Below are positions 15,124 through 23,499 of a stretch of 55,000 bases of DNA, in pieces; position 1 is the first letter of the stretch; each line of letters starts with the position of its first letter. The translations under genes and the position numbers were made by a program. The notes beneath the pieces are model-generated. The model worked only from the letters and a program-made list of their open reading frames with translations, had not been told where the DNA came from and made no database searches. The DNA is from an uncultured Pelagibacteraceae bacterium (GTDB lineage Bacteria > Pseudomonadota > Alphaproteobacteria > Pelagibacterales > Pelagibacteraceae), in contig CABXOW010000010.1 of the NCBI GenBank assembly GCA_902513955.1, forward strand, positions 1 through 55,000. Direction: 5' to 3'.

Positions 15124-15588
15124 ATGGACAAAAATCCAGATAATTTAAAATTACTTGATGATAAGCCAAGTGATTTTTTAGATGCAGATGAGTTTATTTC
15201 TTTTTGCTTAAAGAAAAAAATTTTAATAAAGCGAAAAGATAATCTCCCAAGATTTTGCAGATCAAATGGTATTAAAATGGTCAAAATTAAACGTGAAGGA
15301 TCTGGTGGATCAGTACCTACTGTTTATAAAATTCTTAGTGAAACAAAAATAAAAGAAATTATTGATAAACTTAAAGATAATAATAATAGTCTTTTAGGAA
15401 GAGAAATACTTAAAAAGAAAAAAGAAAAAATACTAGAAATTTTTGATAAAGCAGAACCCGACAAAGAAACCAAAACATCTATTGCTTTAAAAGTTTCACA
15501 AATTATTGGTGTATCTTGTAACAGAAAATTAGTTAAAAGTGTTTTAGACCAAAAAAGATCGTCCAAAATAAACAAATTACAAAAATAA
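15124..15588 (+). CDS. Hypothetical protein, 154 residues
   Basis: Last gene of the operon, 14 bases after the RmuC-like gene. The first 60 residues include LDADEFISFCLKKKILIKRKDNLPRFCRSNGI, and a Gly-Ser-rich turn GEGSGGS-like piece (REGSGGSVPT) separates this from a lysine-rich helical C-terminal half. No membrane segment or known family is seen. The basic charge is compatible with nucleic-acid binding, but this is a guess from composition. Confidence 0.6.
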   Translation: MDKNPDNLKLLDDKPSDFLDADEFISFCLKKKILIKRKDNLPRFCRSNGIKMVKIKREGSGGSVPTVYKILSETKIKEIIDKLKDNNNSLLGREILKKKKEKILEIFDKAEPDKETKTSIALKVSQIIGVSCNRKLVKSVLDQKRSSKINKLQK

Positions 15589-15640
15589 TTTAGCTATATT
15601 AGCTAATTGACATTTCTAATAAAAAATTTATTAAGTACCT

Positions 15641-15955
15641 ATGATTACATTTAATGATAATGACTTTGAAGAAAAAATAAAAAATGAACCAATTTCTATA
15701 ATTCAATTCTCAGCGTCATGGTGCTCGCCCTGTAAGGCGTTGTCACCTGTACTAGATAAGTTAAGTAATGACTATGAAGGCAAAGCATCATTCTATTATG
15801 CAGATGTTGAGGAGGGTGGCATAAATACTGGAAGCGCCATGGGCATCAGAGGAGTGCCTTCAACAATTTGTTTCAAGCGCGGCGTCGAGGTAGACAGAAT
15901 GGTTGGTTTTCCAGGTGAAGCAAAAGTTAAAGAATTTTTAGATAAAAATATCTAA
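15641..15955 (+). CDS. trxA: Thioredoxin, atypical (WCSPC)
   Basis: A 104-residue thioredoxin fold that reduces protein disulfides. The redox motif is WCSPC (C28, C31) instead of WCGPC, and the cis-proline loop GVPST (P73) is present. The buried aspartate of bacterial thioredoxin (D26 in E. coli) is replaced by glutamine (Q22 in IIQFSASWC). The second half of the gene has richer GC content than the neighbouring folC. Its position next to folC agrees with the alphaproteobacterial trxA-folC order, but the divergent sequence and base composition suggest replacement by a foreign, perhaps phage-encoded, version. The 3' end overlaps folC by four bases, convergently. Confidence 0.88.
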   Translation: MITFNDNDFEEKIKNEPISIIQFSASWCSPCKALSPVLDKLSNDYEGKASFYYADVEEGGINTGSAMGIRGVPSTICFKRGVEVDRMVGFPGEAKVKEFLDKNI

Positions 15956-17211
15956 TTTTCTTTTAAAACTGATCCTACCCAATACAAACTACCCATCACA
16001 ACAATCAATTTTTTTTCTTTAGATGATAAAGTTTGTAGTGCTTGCTTAATCCCTTTAGCAATTTCAACATTATAATTTTGATCATTTGCTATATTCATTA
16101 ATTGTTTAGCCAAACATGAGTTAGGTTCATTAGGTATTTTCACAGTAATTATTTTTTTAAATATACCTTTAAATTCTTTTAAAAATTCATCTGGCGCTTT
16201 ATTTTTTTGCATACCCCAAACACAGTAAATTGGTAATTTTATTGTTTTAAGATAATTAAATAGATTTTTACCACTAGTATTTGAGTGTGCACCATCTAAA
16301 AGAAGCTCTTCATTTTTATTGAGATATTTTCTTAATTTACCTTTCTTTAAATATTGCATTCTTCCTTCATAATTAATCTTTGGAATGGTTTTTTTGATTA
16401 TTGATGGAGCAATATTAAAATCTAATGCCACTTTAATAGCTAAACCTAGATTATTAAGTAGCCCTTCACTATGGATATACCTTGATTTGATTGGAATAGT
16501 ATTTTTTCTATCTTTGTATGAATATTCATTTTTACTTTTAATTATTTTCCAAGTGGAAGGGTAAATGATTTTACTTGGATTTTTTTTTAATATTTTTTTA
16601 ATTATTTTTAAAACTTTTGGTGTTTGTTTGCCAATATATATGCTGGTCTTTTTTGATAAGTATCCAACCTTTATTTTTACAACTTCTGTTAATGTTTTAA
16701 CTTTAAAAAGATCTAAATGTTGTAAATTAATGTTAGTAATTATTTGAGCTTTAGGTGCTTCCCATAAATTTGTACTATCTGCCTCAAATCCAGCTCCAGC
16801 CTCACAAATGTTGTAATCAATTTTCTTTTGATCATTTGCTGCTAGCAAGTAAATCATAGTTAAAGCTTCAAAAAGAGTTAATTTTAAACGAGTTTTGTGA
16901 ATAATATCTTCATATTTTTGTATTTGATTAAGATTAATGAATTTTTTTTTCAATCTGAATCTATGACACACACTAACTAAATGAGGGGACTGAAAAAAAG
17001 TAGTATTTTTTTTATTTGCTTCAATAAAATTTAATAAATTTATACCAGTTGTGTATTTACCATCAGAGCCTATAAGATTAATTGGATTTTTAAGGTTTAA
17101 ATGAGGAAATTTAAGTTTTTTTAAAACCTTAAATATTCTTTTTCTGTCTAAATTTATCTTACGGCTATATTTTTTTTGAAGTTTGTTATAATAAATTTCT
17201 GAGCTAATCAT
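15952..17211 (-). CDS. folC: Dihydrofolate/folylpolyglutamate synthase
   Basis: A Mur-ligase-type enzyme that adds glutamate to dihydropteroate and to folates using ATP. The 419-residue protein has normal length. The P-loop reads GSDGKYT (48-54) where GTNGKGS is usual; the lysine (K52) is kept. Other landmarks are the FxSPH segment (FFQSPHLVSV), EAGAGFEADSTN, the NINLQHLD stretch and the C-terminal LDGAHS with WGMQKNK. It leads the long minus-strand series with accD 20 bases upstream. Confidence 0.93.
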   Translation of the reverse strand: MISSEIYYNKLQKKYSRKINLDRKRIFKVLKKLKFPHLNLKNPINLIGSDGKYTTGINLLNFIEANKKNTTFFQSPHLVSVCHRFRLKKKFINLNQIQKYEDIIHKTRLKLTLFEALTMIYLLAANDQKKIDYNICEAGAGFEADSTNLWEAPKAQIITNINLQHLDLFKVKTLTEVVKIKVGYLSKKTSIYIGKQTPKVLKIIKKILKKNPSKIIYPSTWKIIKSKNEYSYKDRKNTIPIKSRYIHSEGLLNNLGLAIKVALDFNIAPSIIKKTIPKINYEGRMQYLKKGKLRKYLNKNEELLLDGAHSNTSGKNLFNYLKTIKLPIYCVWGMQKNKAPDEFLKEFKGIFKKIITVKIPNEPNSCLAKQLMNIANDQNYNVEIAKGIKQALQTLSSKEKKLIVVMGSLYWVGSVLKEN

Positions 17212-17231
17212 TTTTGATTAGAATTAAATGA

Positions 17232-18164
17232 TTATGATGCTTCCCTAGTAAGCGATTGAGAAACTTCTGAAGTTTCATTTTGTTCAGAACTTATAACAGA
17301 ATTTTGCTTTAGCAATATTGATAAAAGGGTTCCTAGAGTTGGGTGTATATCTTTTCTATCAAGCACCATATCTATCTGTCCACCTTTTTTCTGAGCCCAC
17401 TCTACAGTTTGAAAATTTTCCGGTAATTGACTTTTTTCTGTATTTTCTACAATTCTTCGACCTGCAAAAGCCCAAGTTGCACCCGTCTCACCTATACAGA
17501 CATCAGACAAAGAAGCTATCGAAGCTGTTAAGCCACCAGTTGTTGGACTTGTAGCAACCACAATATAAGGAAGATTATGTTTACGAAGTTCATTAATTCC
17601 GACCGTCATGCGGGTCATTTGCATAAGGCTTAGCATATTAGTCATCATACGCATTCCTCCAGAAGCACTTATAAAAATATAAGGACATTTTTTATTTATG
17701 GCTACCTGTATTGAAGCAAGGACATTTTCTCCCTCTGCCATTGAAATTGATCCGCCAATAAATTTAAAATTTACAGCACTAACTACTACTTCAATGTCAT
17801 TAATTTTAGCCTCACATGATAATATTGCATTATCTTGACCAGTAATTTTTTTTGCATCTTTTAAACGATCGGTATATTTTTTTGTATCTTGCCAATTGTA
17901 AGGATCTGGTGGAGGTTGAGGACTTTCAATTTTTTGCCAATTATTTTTTCCAAACATAATATCGAATCTTTGTGTTGGAGATATATAATGGTGCTTGTTA
18001 CAACTAGCACATACAAAAAGATTATTTTCTAAATCTTTTTTTAAAATTGGTCCTTTACAACAACTTGTCCAATCACTTTTTGCAATATCCTCTTTTGTTG
18101 CTCTTTCATGGAAGGCAGTTTTAATTTTCTCTCCTGCCTTGATTATTTTAGTTATCCAATTCAT
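17232..18164 (-). CDS. accD: Acetyl-CoA carboxylase carboxyltransferase subunit beta
   Basis: Together with AccA it transfers the carboxyl group from biotin carboxyl carrier protein to acetyl-CoA, the first step of fatty acid synthesis. The 310-residue protein shows an N-terminal zinc-ribbon-like segment, then the carboxyltransferase core with FKFIGGSISMAEGE, SASGGMRMMTNM and PTTGGLTAS. The ribbon is irregular: the first cysteine pair is adjacent (WTSCCKG) instead of CxxC, while the second pair (CASC) is normal. The gene is next to trpA and folC, an order also seen in other alphaproteobacteria. Confidence 0.95.
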   Translation of the reverse strand: MNWITKIIKAGEKIKTAFHERATKEDIAKSDWTSCCKGPILKKDLENNLFVCASCNKHHYISPTQRFDIMFGKNNWQKIESPQPPPDPYNWQDTKKYTDRLKDAKKITGQDNAILSCEAKINDIEVVVSAVNFKFIGGSISMAEGENVLASIQVAINKKCPYIFISASGGMRMMTNMLSLMQMTRMTVGINELRKHNLPYIVVATSPTTGGLTASIASLSDVCIGETGATWAFAGRRIVENTEKSQLPENFQTVEWAQKKGGQIDMVLDRKDIHPTLGTLLSILLKQNSVISSEQNETSEVSQSLTREAS

Positions 18165-18165
18165 A

Positions 18166-18981
18166 CTATTTTAATTCTTCTGTAAAATTTTTTACTAAAT
18201 TGCCTAAACTTTGTGGTAAATCTTTGTTCTCAATATTATCTTGAATATATTTTACAAATGCTGATCCGACAATAACACCATTACACCCACTATTAGCCAT
18301 TTTCTTTGCATCCTCAGGACTCTTAATTCCAAATCCAGAACAAATTGGGATATCAGTTAAATTTCTGATTCTTTTTACAAAATTTGTAACATCAATTTCA
18401 TTTGCTGATTTTACTCCGGTTACACCCGAAACATTAACTTGGTACAAAAATCCAGAAGCTATATCAACAATATCTTTAAGTCTGTTGTCATCAGTAGTAG
18501 GAGCAGCTAATTTAATAAGTGATAATCCATTACTATTTAAAGCTTCTCTTAATTGATTTTCTTCTTTTAGTTCATGAGGAGCATCAACTACAAGCACAGC
18601 ATCAGCACCAGCCACTTTAATATCATCAACAAATTTTGAAATAGGGTACTTGTATAAATTAGCAATATAGCCCATCAATACAATTCCAACATCTTGATTA
18701 TAATCTCTTATATCCTTAACTAGTTTAATAATATCTTTAAGATTATGACCATTATTTAATACATGGTCGTGAGCAGCTTTAATAATAGGACCTTCAGCAG
18801 ATGCTTCAGATGTGCAGTATCCAATTTCCAATATAGATACCCCATTATCAATTGCTTCCTTGATCAACTCTAAACTTATTTCTGGAGTTGGGTAGCAGCC
18901 TACAAAATAAGAAACTAATTTTGTTTTAGGAGCAGGGGACTTAAAAATTTTATCTAATCTTTCACTCAAAATCTTTACCAA
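18166..18981 (-). CDS. trpA: Tryptophan synthase alpha chain (divergent active site)
   Basis: Cleaves indole-3-glycerol phosphate and passes indole to TrpB. The 271-residue TIM barrel is of normal length. The catalytic glutamate is present (E52 in SILEIGY, matching E49 of enteric TrpA). The loop that usually reads PFSDPLADGP reads YCTSEASAEGP, so the second catalytic residue D60 is replaced by glutamate (E63). The phosphate-binding GFGIKSPEDA and GVIVGSAFVK segments are kept. It overlaps trpB by 20 bases, which suggests coupled translation. Confidence 0.9.
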   Translation of the reverse strand: MVKILSERLDKIFKSPAPKTKLVSYFVGCYPTPEISLELIKEAIDNGVSILEIGYCTSEASAEGPIIKAAHDHVLNNGHNLKDIIKLVKDIRDYNQDVGIVLMGYIANLYKYPISKFVDDIKVAGADAVLVVDAPHELKEENQLREALNSNGLSLIKLAAPTTDDNRLKDIVDIASGFLYQVNVSGVTGVKSANEIDVTNFVKRIRNLTDIPICSGFGIKSPEDAKKMANSGCNGVIVGSAFVKYIQDNIENKDLPQSLGNLVKNFTEELK

Positions 18982-20155
18982 TATGTTCTTGAATTGTGTC
19001 TAAATCTTTTTCACCTCTGCCGCATAGGCTTAGGCATATGATATAGTCTTTAGGTTTATCTTTTGCTTGTCTAAAAATAATTTCAGCAGCACCTGCCATA
19101 GGTTCTAAGGCTGAACAAATCCCTTCTGTTTGAGCAATCATTTTATAAGCATCTAGCATTTCTTGATCAGTTGCAGATGAGTAGCTAACAGCTTTTTGAT
19201 CTTTTAAATATGAATGCATAGGTCCAACTGAAAAATATGTTATTCCAGCACCCAAACTCATTCCTCCTAAAGATTTAGCACCATCATCTGTTTGCAACAT
19301 ATAAGTTTTCATTCCCTGCATAATTCCAGGTGTACCATTTGATAACGCAGCAGTTTCAGAAGCTTCAACACCAATTTTTTTCACATTAGGTTCATCTAAG
19401 AATTCATAAATTGCTCCTGCAAAATTTGAGCCTCCACCAACACATCCTACAATCATATCTGGAATTTTCCCTTCTTGCTCCATGGACTGTTCTCTAATTT
19501 CTTTTCCAATAATACTTTGAGCAAATGCAACAAGTTTAGGAAACGGTGCTGATGATACAGCAGACCCGCATATGTAAGCATATTCTGGATTGCTAGACCA
19601 AATTTTAATTGCAGATGTGATAGCTTCTTTAAGTGTGCCAGGTACAGCTTCTAATTTTGCACCATAATGTTTTGCTTTAATAATATTTTGATTAACTCTC
19701 TTTATATCAATATCACCCATAACACCTATTAATGGCATATTAAATTTTGCAGCAACTGCAGCAGTTGCACTAAAATGTTGTCCGGCTCCAGACTCACAAA
19801 TTAAATGAGTTTTACCCATTCTTTTTGCAAGCAAAACCTGAAACAGACTATTATTTATCTTGTGTGAACCAGTATGATTTAGATGTTCTTGTTTAAAGAA
19901 AATTTTAGCACCACCTAATTTCTTTGTTAGATTTTCTGCATAATATAACGGTGAAGGTCTACCAATGTAGTGTTTACAGTAATAAGTGTATTCATCTAAA
20001 AATTCCTTATCTTTAATAGCTTCTTCAAATCCTTTACTTAATTCATGAAGTGCTGGCATAAGTGTTTCACCCACTGCCATTCCACCCATAGCAGCATCAC
20101 CTTCACCGTAATAACCTAGCTCATCTGGACCTGTTTTTAACGAATTTTTTGTCAT
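18962..20155 (-). CDS. trpB: Tryptophan synthase beta chain
   Basis: The PLP enzyme that joins indole and L-serine to make tryptophan. The 397-residue protein shows the usual FGGxx start region in altered form (YGEGDAAMGGMAVGETLMP), the PLP lysine in HTGSHKINNSLFQ, ESGAGQH, the phosphate loop VGCVGGGSNFAGA and a C-terminal CGRGEKD. The canonical start GxFGGxFVPE is changed to AMGGMAVGE. Nine bases separate it from trpF upstream, and it overlaps trpA by 20 bases, giving trpF-trpB-trpA. Confidence 0.95.
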   Translation of the reverse strand: MTKNSLKTGPDELGYYGEGDAAMGGMAVGETLMPALHELSKGFEEAIKDKEFLDEYTYYCKHYIGRPSPLYYAENLTKKLGGAKIFFKQEHLNHTGSHKINNSLFQVLLAKRMGKTHLICESGAGQHFSATAAVAAKFNMPLIGVMGDIDIKRVNQNIIKAKHYGAKLEAVPGTLKEAITSAIKIWSSNPEYAYICGSAVSSAPFPKLVAFAQSIIGKEIREQSMEQEGKIPDMIVGCVGGGSNFAGAIYEFLDEPNVKKIGVEASETAALSNGTPGIMQGMKTYMLQTDDGAKSLGGMSLGAGITYFSVGPMHSYLKDQKAVSYSSATDQEMLDAYKMIAQTEGICSALEPMAGAAEIIFRQAKDKPKDYIICLSLCGRGEKDLDTIQEHIGKDFE

Positions 20156-20164
20156 AGATAATTT

Positions 20165-20788
20165 TTAAGAACTTATATTATGGACTGTATTTAAAAACTT
20201 ATCAATTTTATTTATATCCTTAACACCTTTTTCTGACTCTAAATTACCACTGACATCTATTAAAAAAGGCTTATCTTTAAAATTATTTAGATCATCAGTT
20301 TTGATATCACCAGCAACCATAATTGGCTTTGAACTATTTACGTTATCTAAAAAATTATGATTAAAAGACTGAGTTTTTTCATAACCTTTTGAGTCAAAAA
20401 GTAATATATCTGCAATATCTTCAAAAGCTTTATACTTATTTACGTCATCTTGATTAGATACTGTTAGAGCAGTAATAATTTTCTTATTATATTTTTGCTT
20501 AATTTTTTTTATTTCATCAGGTGTGCTGTCATAAATTTGATAATAATCAAAAGGCAGATGTTTAATTTCTTCTAGAATAGTCTCATCTGGTCTTACAAGC
20601 ACAGCAACAAAATTAGATTTCTTTTTATCTAATTTCAGTAACTCATTTAACTTTTCAACTTCAACATATCTTGAGCTTTTTTTGTAGTTACAAATGAAGC
20701 CAATAAATTGAGGTGGATAGGGATGATTGATTATAAAATTAAGAGTATCGAGATCTGAGATCCCACAGATTTTAGACCCCTTAATCAT
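20165..20788 (-). CDS. trpF: Phosphoribosylanthranilate isomerase
   Basis: Converts N-(5-phosphoribosyl)anthranilate to its ribulose isomer, the third step of tryptophan synthesis. The 207-residue TIM barrel keeps the catalytic cysteine in KICGI (C8), an Asp in ILLFDSKGY at the general-acid position, and the phosphate-binding end IDVSGNLESEKGVKD. It is more divergent than its neighbours, with KSSRYV for the usual SPRYV. Its ATG overlaps the pyrF stop by four bases. Confidence 0.9.
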   Translation of the reverse strand: MIKGSKICGISDLDTLNFIINHPYPPQFIGFICNYKKSSRYVEVEKLNELLKLDKKKSNFVAVLVRPDETILEEIKHLPFDYYQIYDSTPDEIKKIKQKYNKKIITALTVSNQDDVNKYKAFEDIADILLFDSKGYEKTQSFNHNFLDNVNSSKPIMVAGDIKTDDLNNFKDKPFLIDVSGNLESEKGVKDINKIDKFLNTVHNISS

Positions 20789-21477
20789 TTATTTAAGTGG
20801 TCAATCAATCTTTGAGTATTGTTTTTGATATTTCCTTTAATTAACGATCTTCCCATTACAATTCCAGAGACTTTATTTTTAAAAGCATCATTAGGAGTCA
20901 TTACTCTTGATTGATCGTTCGCACTATCACCAGGCAATCTTATTCCTGGGGTGACAATAAATAAGTTTTTATATTTTTTTCTAACCATTTTTGCTTCTTG
21001 TGCAGAACAAACAATACCATCACATCCTGATTTTTTAATTAATCCTGCTTGTTTTAATACTAATTGTTCAACAGATTTTGTGTGTCCTATTTCTTTAAGT
21101 GATTTTTTATTAAGACTTGTCAAAATGGTAACTCCAAGAACTTTTAAATCTTTATTAATTGATTGAGCTTTCTTTTTAATAGCCCTTAACATTTCAAGAC
21201 CACCATTTGCATGGACGGTTATATATTTACATTTTTTTAGATCTTTTAAACTATCTACTGCAGATAATGCTGTTTGTGGAATATCGTTAATTTTTAAATC
21301 TAACCAAAAATCTTTTTTAAAATTTTTTAGAAATTTCCTTCCATTTTGAGAGTAAAAAAATTGTAAGCCAAATTTCGGAATAACTTTTAGTTTGTTAGTC
21401 TGTGTTTCTTTAATGATTTTTTTTATTTCACTTAAATTAGAAGTATCGCAAGCAACAAAAATGTTTTTATGTTTCAT
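20785..21477 (-). CDS. pyrF: Orotidine 5'-phosphate decarboxylase
   Basis: Catalyses the last step of UMP synthesis. The 230-residue TIM barrel has the catalytic D-K-D motif DLKINDIPQT, the phosphate-binding TPGIRLPGD and the terminal GIVMGRSLIKG. It starts inside the end of ihfB (11-base overlap) and overlaps trpF by four bases, so the group is probably translated in a coupled way. Confidence 0.95.
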   Translation of the reverse strand: MKHKNIFVACDTSNLSEIKKIIKETQTNKLKVIPKFGLQFFYSQNGRKFLKNFKKDFWLDLKINDIPQTALSAVDSLKDLKKCKYITVHANGGLEMLRAIKKKAQSINKDLKVLGVTILTSLNKKSLKEIGHTKSVEQLVLKQAGLIKKSGCDGIVCSAQEAKMVRKKYKNLFIVTPGIRLPGDSANDQSRVMTPNDAFKNKVSGIVMGRSLIKGNIKNNTQRLIDHLNK

Positions 21478-21757
21478 CGTTTAATTTTTTAAACAAGTCT
21501 TTTGACATTTTAAAGTGAATTGTTTTTTTTTCTGGTGTGTTAACTTTTTCACCCGTCTTAGGGTTCCTTGAGATACGAGCTTTTTGGATATTTGTTGAAA
21601 ATACACCAAAACCCCTTAGTTCAACTCGGTCACCTCTTTTAAGGGTACGTTTAATTTCACTTAAAATTATATTAGTAAACTTTTCTAGGTCTTTTTTTAG
21701 AAAATTGGGATAGTTTTCGGAGAGTTGTTTTAAAAGCTTTGATTTTACAATAGCCAA
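21467..21757 (-). CDS. ihfB: Integration host factor subunit beta
   Basis: A 96-residue HU/IHF-fold DNA-bending protein. The DNA-intercalating arm signature RNPKTGEKVNTPEKK and the GFGVFST beta-strand turn are present. Position directly downstream of rpsA, as in many proteobacteria, supports IHF beta over HU. It overlaps pyrF by 11 bases. Confidence 0.9.
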   Translation of the reverse strand: MAIVKSKLLKQLSENYPNFLKKDLEKFTNIILSEIKRTLKRGDRVELRGFGVFSTNIQKARISRNPKTGEKVNTPEKKTIHFKMSKDLFKKLNDET

Positions 21758-21771
21758 TTTAAATCTTCTGT

Positions 21772-23499
21772 TTATTCTTTATTATCTTCTTTTTTCTTTA
21801 AATCTTCAGAAAGTGATGAGAATGGTAAGTTTTTACCTGAACCTTCAGATCCATATTTATCTAAAGCTTCTTTTTTCTCAATTTCTTCTAATAGTTTAAT
21901 ACTTAAAGCTACTTTTCTCTTGTCTAAATCAAGGTTAGCTATTGCACAGTCAAGCTTTTCTCCACCTGTCCATCTGCTTGGTCTAGCATCAGCAGCATTA
22001 ATTGCGATTGCTGACTTTTTAATTTGGAAATCCAATTCACAACCTTCAGGTCTAACTGTTAAACCTTTATTGTCAGTAGATATAACTTTAACTGTAATTG
22101 TTTGGTTTTTAGATTTATCTTTAAACCAATCAAAAGGATCAGCCTGAGTTTGTCTTAGACCAACTCTTATCTTTTGTTCTGAAACTTTTACCTCAAGCAC
22201 TTTAACTTTAATTTTATCACCTTTTTTATATTTCTCTAATTCTTCTTCACCATTATTAAGATAAGTTAAATCATTGCAATGTAAAAATGCATCTACATCT
22301 AAATCCTCAACTTTTACAAATAATGAATATTCGTTTTTATTAACAACTTCTCCTTCAACAATTGTTTCAACAGGATATTTTTTTTCAAATGTTTCAAATG
22401 GATTGTCTTGAGTCAATCTATGTGAAATTGCAACACGTCTTTTTTCTTTATCGATTTCAGTAATTATACAATTTATTTCATCACCAACCTTAAACATTTT
22501 TTTAGCTGAAATATTTTTCTTAGTCCAACTTAGTTCACTTGAGTGAAGTAAAGTTGTAAGTCCTGGTTCTAATTCACAGAATGCGCCAAAGTCCATTAAT
22601 TTTACAACTTTCACTTTATAAATTTTATTTAATTCGTAGTTTTCAATATGTTCAAAAGGATCAGGTGATAATTGCTTTACGGAGCATCCAACTTGTAGTT
22701 TTTCATTATCTACAGTGATTACTTTTAAGTCATGTTTCTCACCAATGTTAAAAACTTCATCAGGATGATTAACTCTTGAATAAGAAATTTCCTGTAAGTG
22801 AACTAAAACATCTAATTCGCCGTTTACGTTAAAGAAACATCCAAAAGAGCTATAACCTTTAACTTCAGCACCTTTAATAATATCTCCAACTTTGTATTTT
22901 TCTACAATTTTAGCTTTATCCTCTTTTTTAAATGATGAAATTATTTCTCTTCGTGAGACACAAGCATTTCCTCTAACTTTATCTAATTTTATTAAAGCGA
23001 ATTTTTGAGGTTCATTCATTAAATGGCTAATATCTTTTAATGGCTTGTCACTTATTTGTGACCCAGGTAAAAACATAAGAGAACCTGTATCTATGTGCTC
23101 AACAATACATCCACCCTTACATTTTGATGTAATTTTACCCATGATTGGTTCATTTTTTTCGTAAGCTTCAACAAGTTTATCCCAACCTTTAATTTTTTGA
23201 GCTTTGCTAGCAGAAACTAGCACTTCTCCATGTTTATCCTCAATTTTTTCTAATAATACTGGAATTGTTTCACCTACTTTTATTTTTTCTCCAAGACCCA
23301 TGCTTTTTAATTCATTAACATCAAGCACTGGTTCACTCTTTAAGCCCTCAACAAATAAGAAAACGAATTTTTCTGTTATTTTATTAATCTTACCCTCTAT
23401 TATTTTTCCTTCTTCAATTTGGATTTTAGAGAGTTGACTATTAAGTAGTTTTTCGAATTCTTGTGATGCTGGATTTGATAGGTCTTTATAAATTTCCAT
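21772..23499 (-). CDS. rpsA: 30S ribosomal protein S1
   Basis: A 575-residue protein with repeated S1 RNA-binding domains. The canonical turns are visible as repeated G-x-V or G-x-I starts (GKINKITEKFVFLFVEG, GKITSKCKGGCIVEH, GAEVKGYSSFGCFFNV, VVKLMDFGAFCELEPG, GEVVNKNEYSLFVKVED). S1 binds mRNA and helps initiation on the 30S subunit, which matters here because many genes in this window lack clear Shine-Dalgarno sites. The ATG overlaps the cmk stop by one base, and ihfB follows 14 bases downstream. Confidence 0.97.
   Translation of the reverse strand: MEIYKDLSNPASQEFEKLLNSQLSKIQIEEGKIIEGKINKITEKFVFLFVEGLKSEPVLDVNELKSMGLGEKIKVGETIPVLLEKIEDKHGEVLVSASKAQKIKGWDKLVEAYEKNEPIMGKITSKCKGGCIVEHIDTGSLMFLPGSQISDKPLKDISHLMNEPQKFALIKLDKVRGNACVSRREIISSFKKEDKAKIVEKYKVGDIIKGAEVKGYSSFGCFFNVNGELDVLVHLQEISYSRVNHPDEVFNIGEKHDLKVITVDNEKLQVGCSVKQLSPDPFEHIENYELNKIYKVKVVKLMDFGAFCELEPGLTTLLHSSELSWTKKNISAKKMFKVGDEINCIITEIDKEKRRVAISHRLTQDNPFETFEKKYPVETIVEGEVVNKNEYSLFVKVEDLDVDAFLHCNDLTYLNNGEEELEKYKKGDKIKVKVLEVKVSEQKIRVGLRQTQADPFDWFKDKSKNQTITVKVISTDNKGLTVRPEGCELDFQIKKSAIAINAADARPSRWTGGEKLDCAIANLDLDKRKVALSIKLLEEIEKKEALDKYGSEGSGKNLPFSSLSEDLKKKEDNKE

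Larger units (their letters stand above)
5600..15620. other. Accessory (hypervariable) island between hisG and trx-folC
   Basis: Between the histidine genes and the thioredoxin/folC core lie about 10 kb holding restriction-modification-type genes, nucleases, a phage-type regulator, tandem RNA hairpins and several unrecognised small proteins. Intergenic gaps are longer than in the flanking core, gene directions alternate, and at least one gene (9502-10194) has visibly richer GC content. No integrase, transposase, flanking tRNA or clear direct-repeat attachment sites were found, so how the segment arrived is unknown. Edges are approximate. Confidence 0.7.

Noticed and set aside
5634-15640. Complete prophage or integrative element
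   Set aside because: No integrase, transposase, portal, terminase large subunit or structural gene was found, and no tRNA or direct-repeat attachment site flanks the region.
15952-17211. folC called broken because the P-loop is not GTNGKGS
   Set aside because: The lysine is retained (GSDGKYT), the frame is intact and the other motifs are normal, so it is taken as lineage variation.
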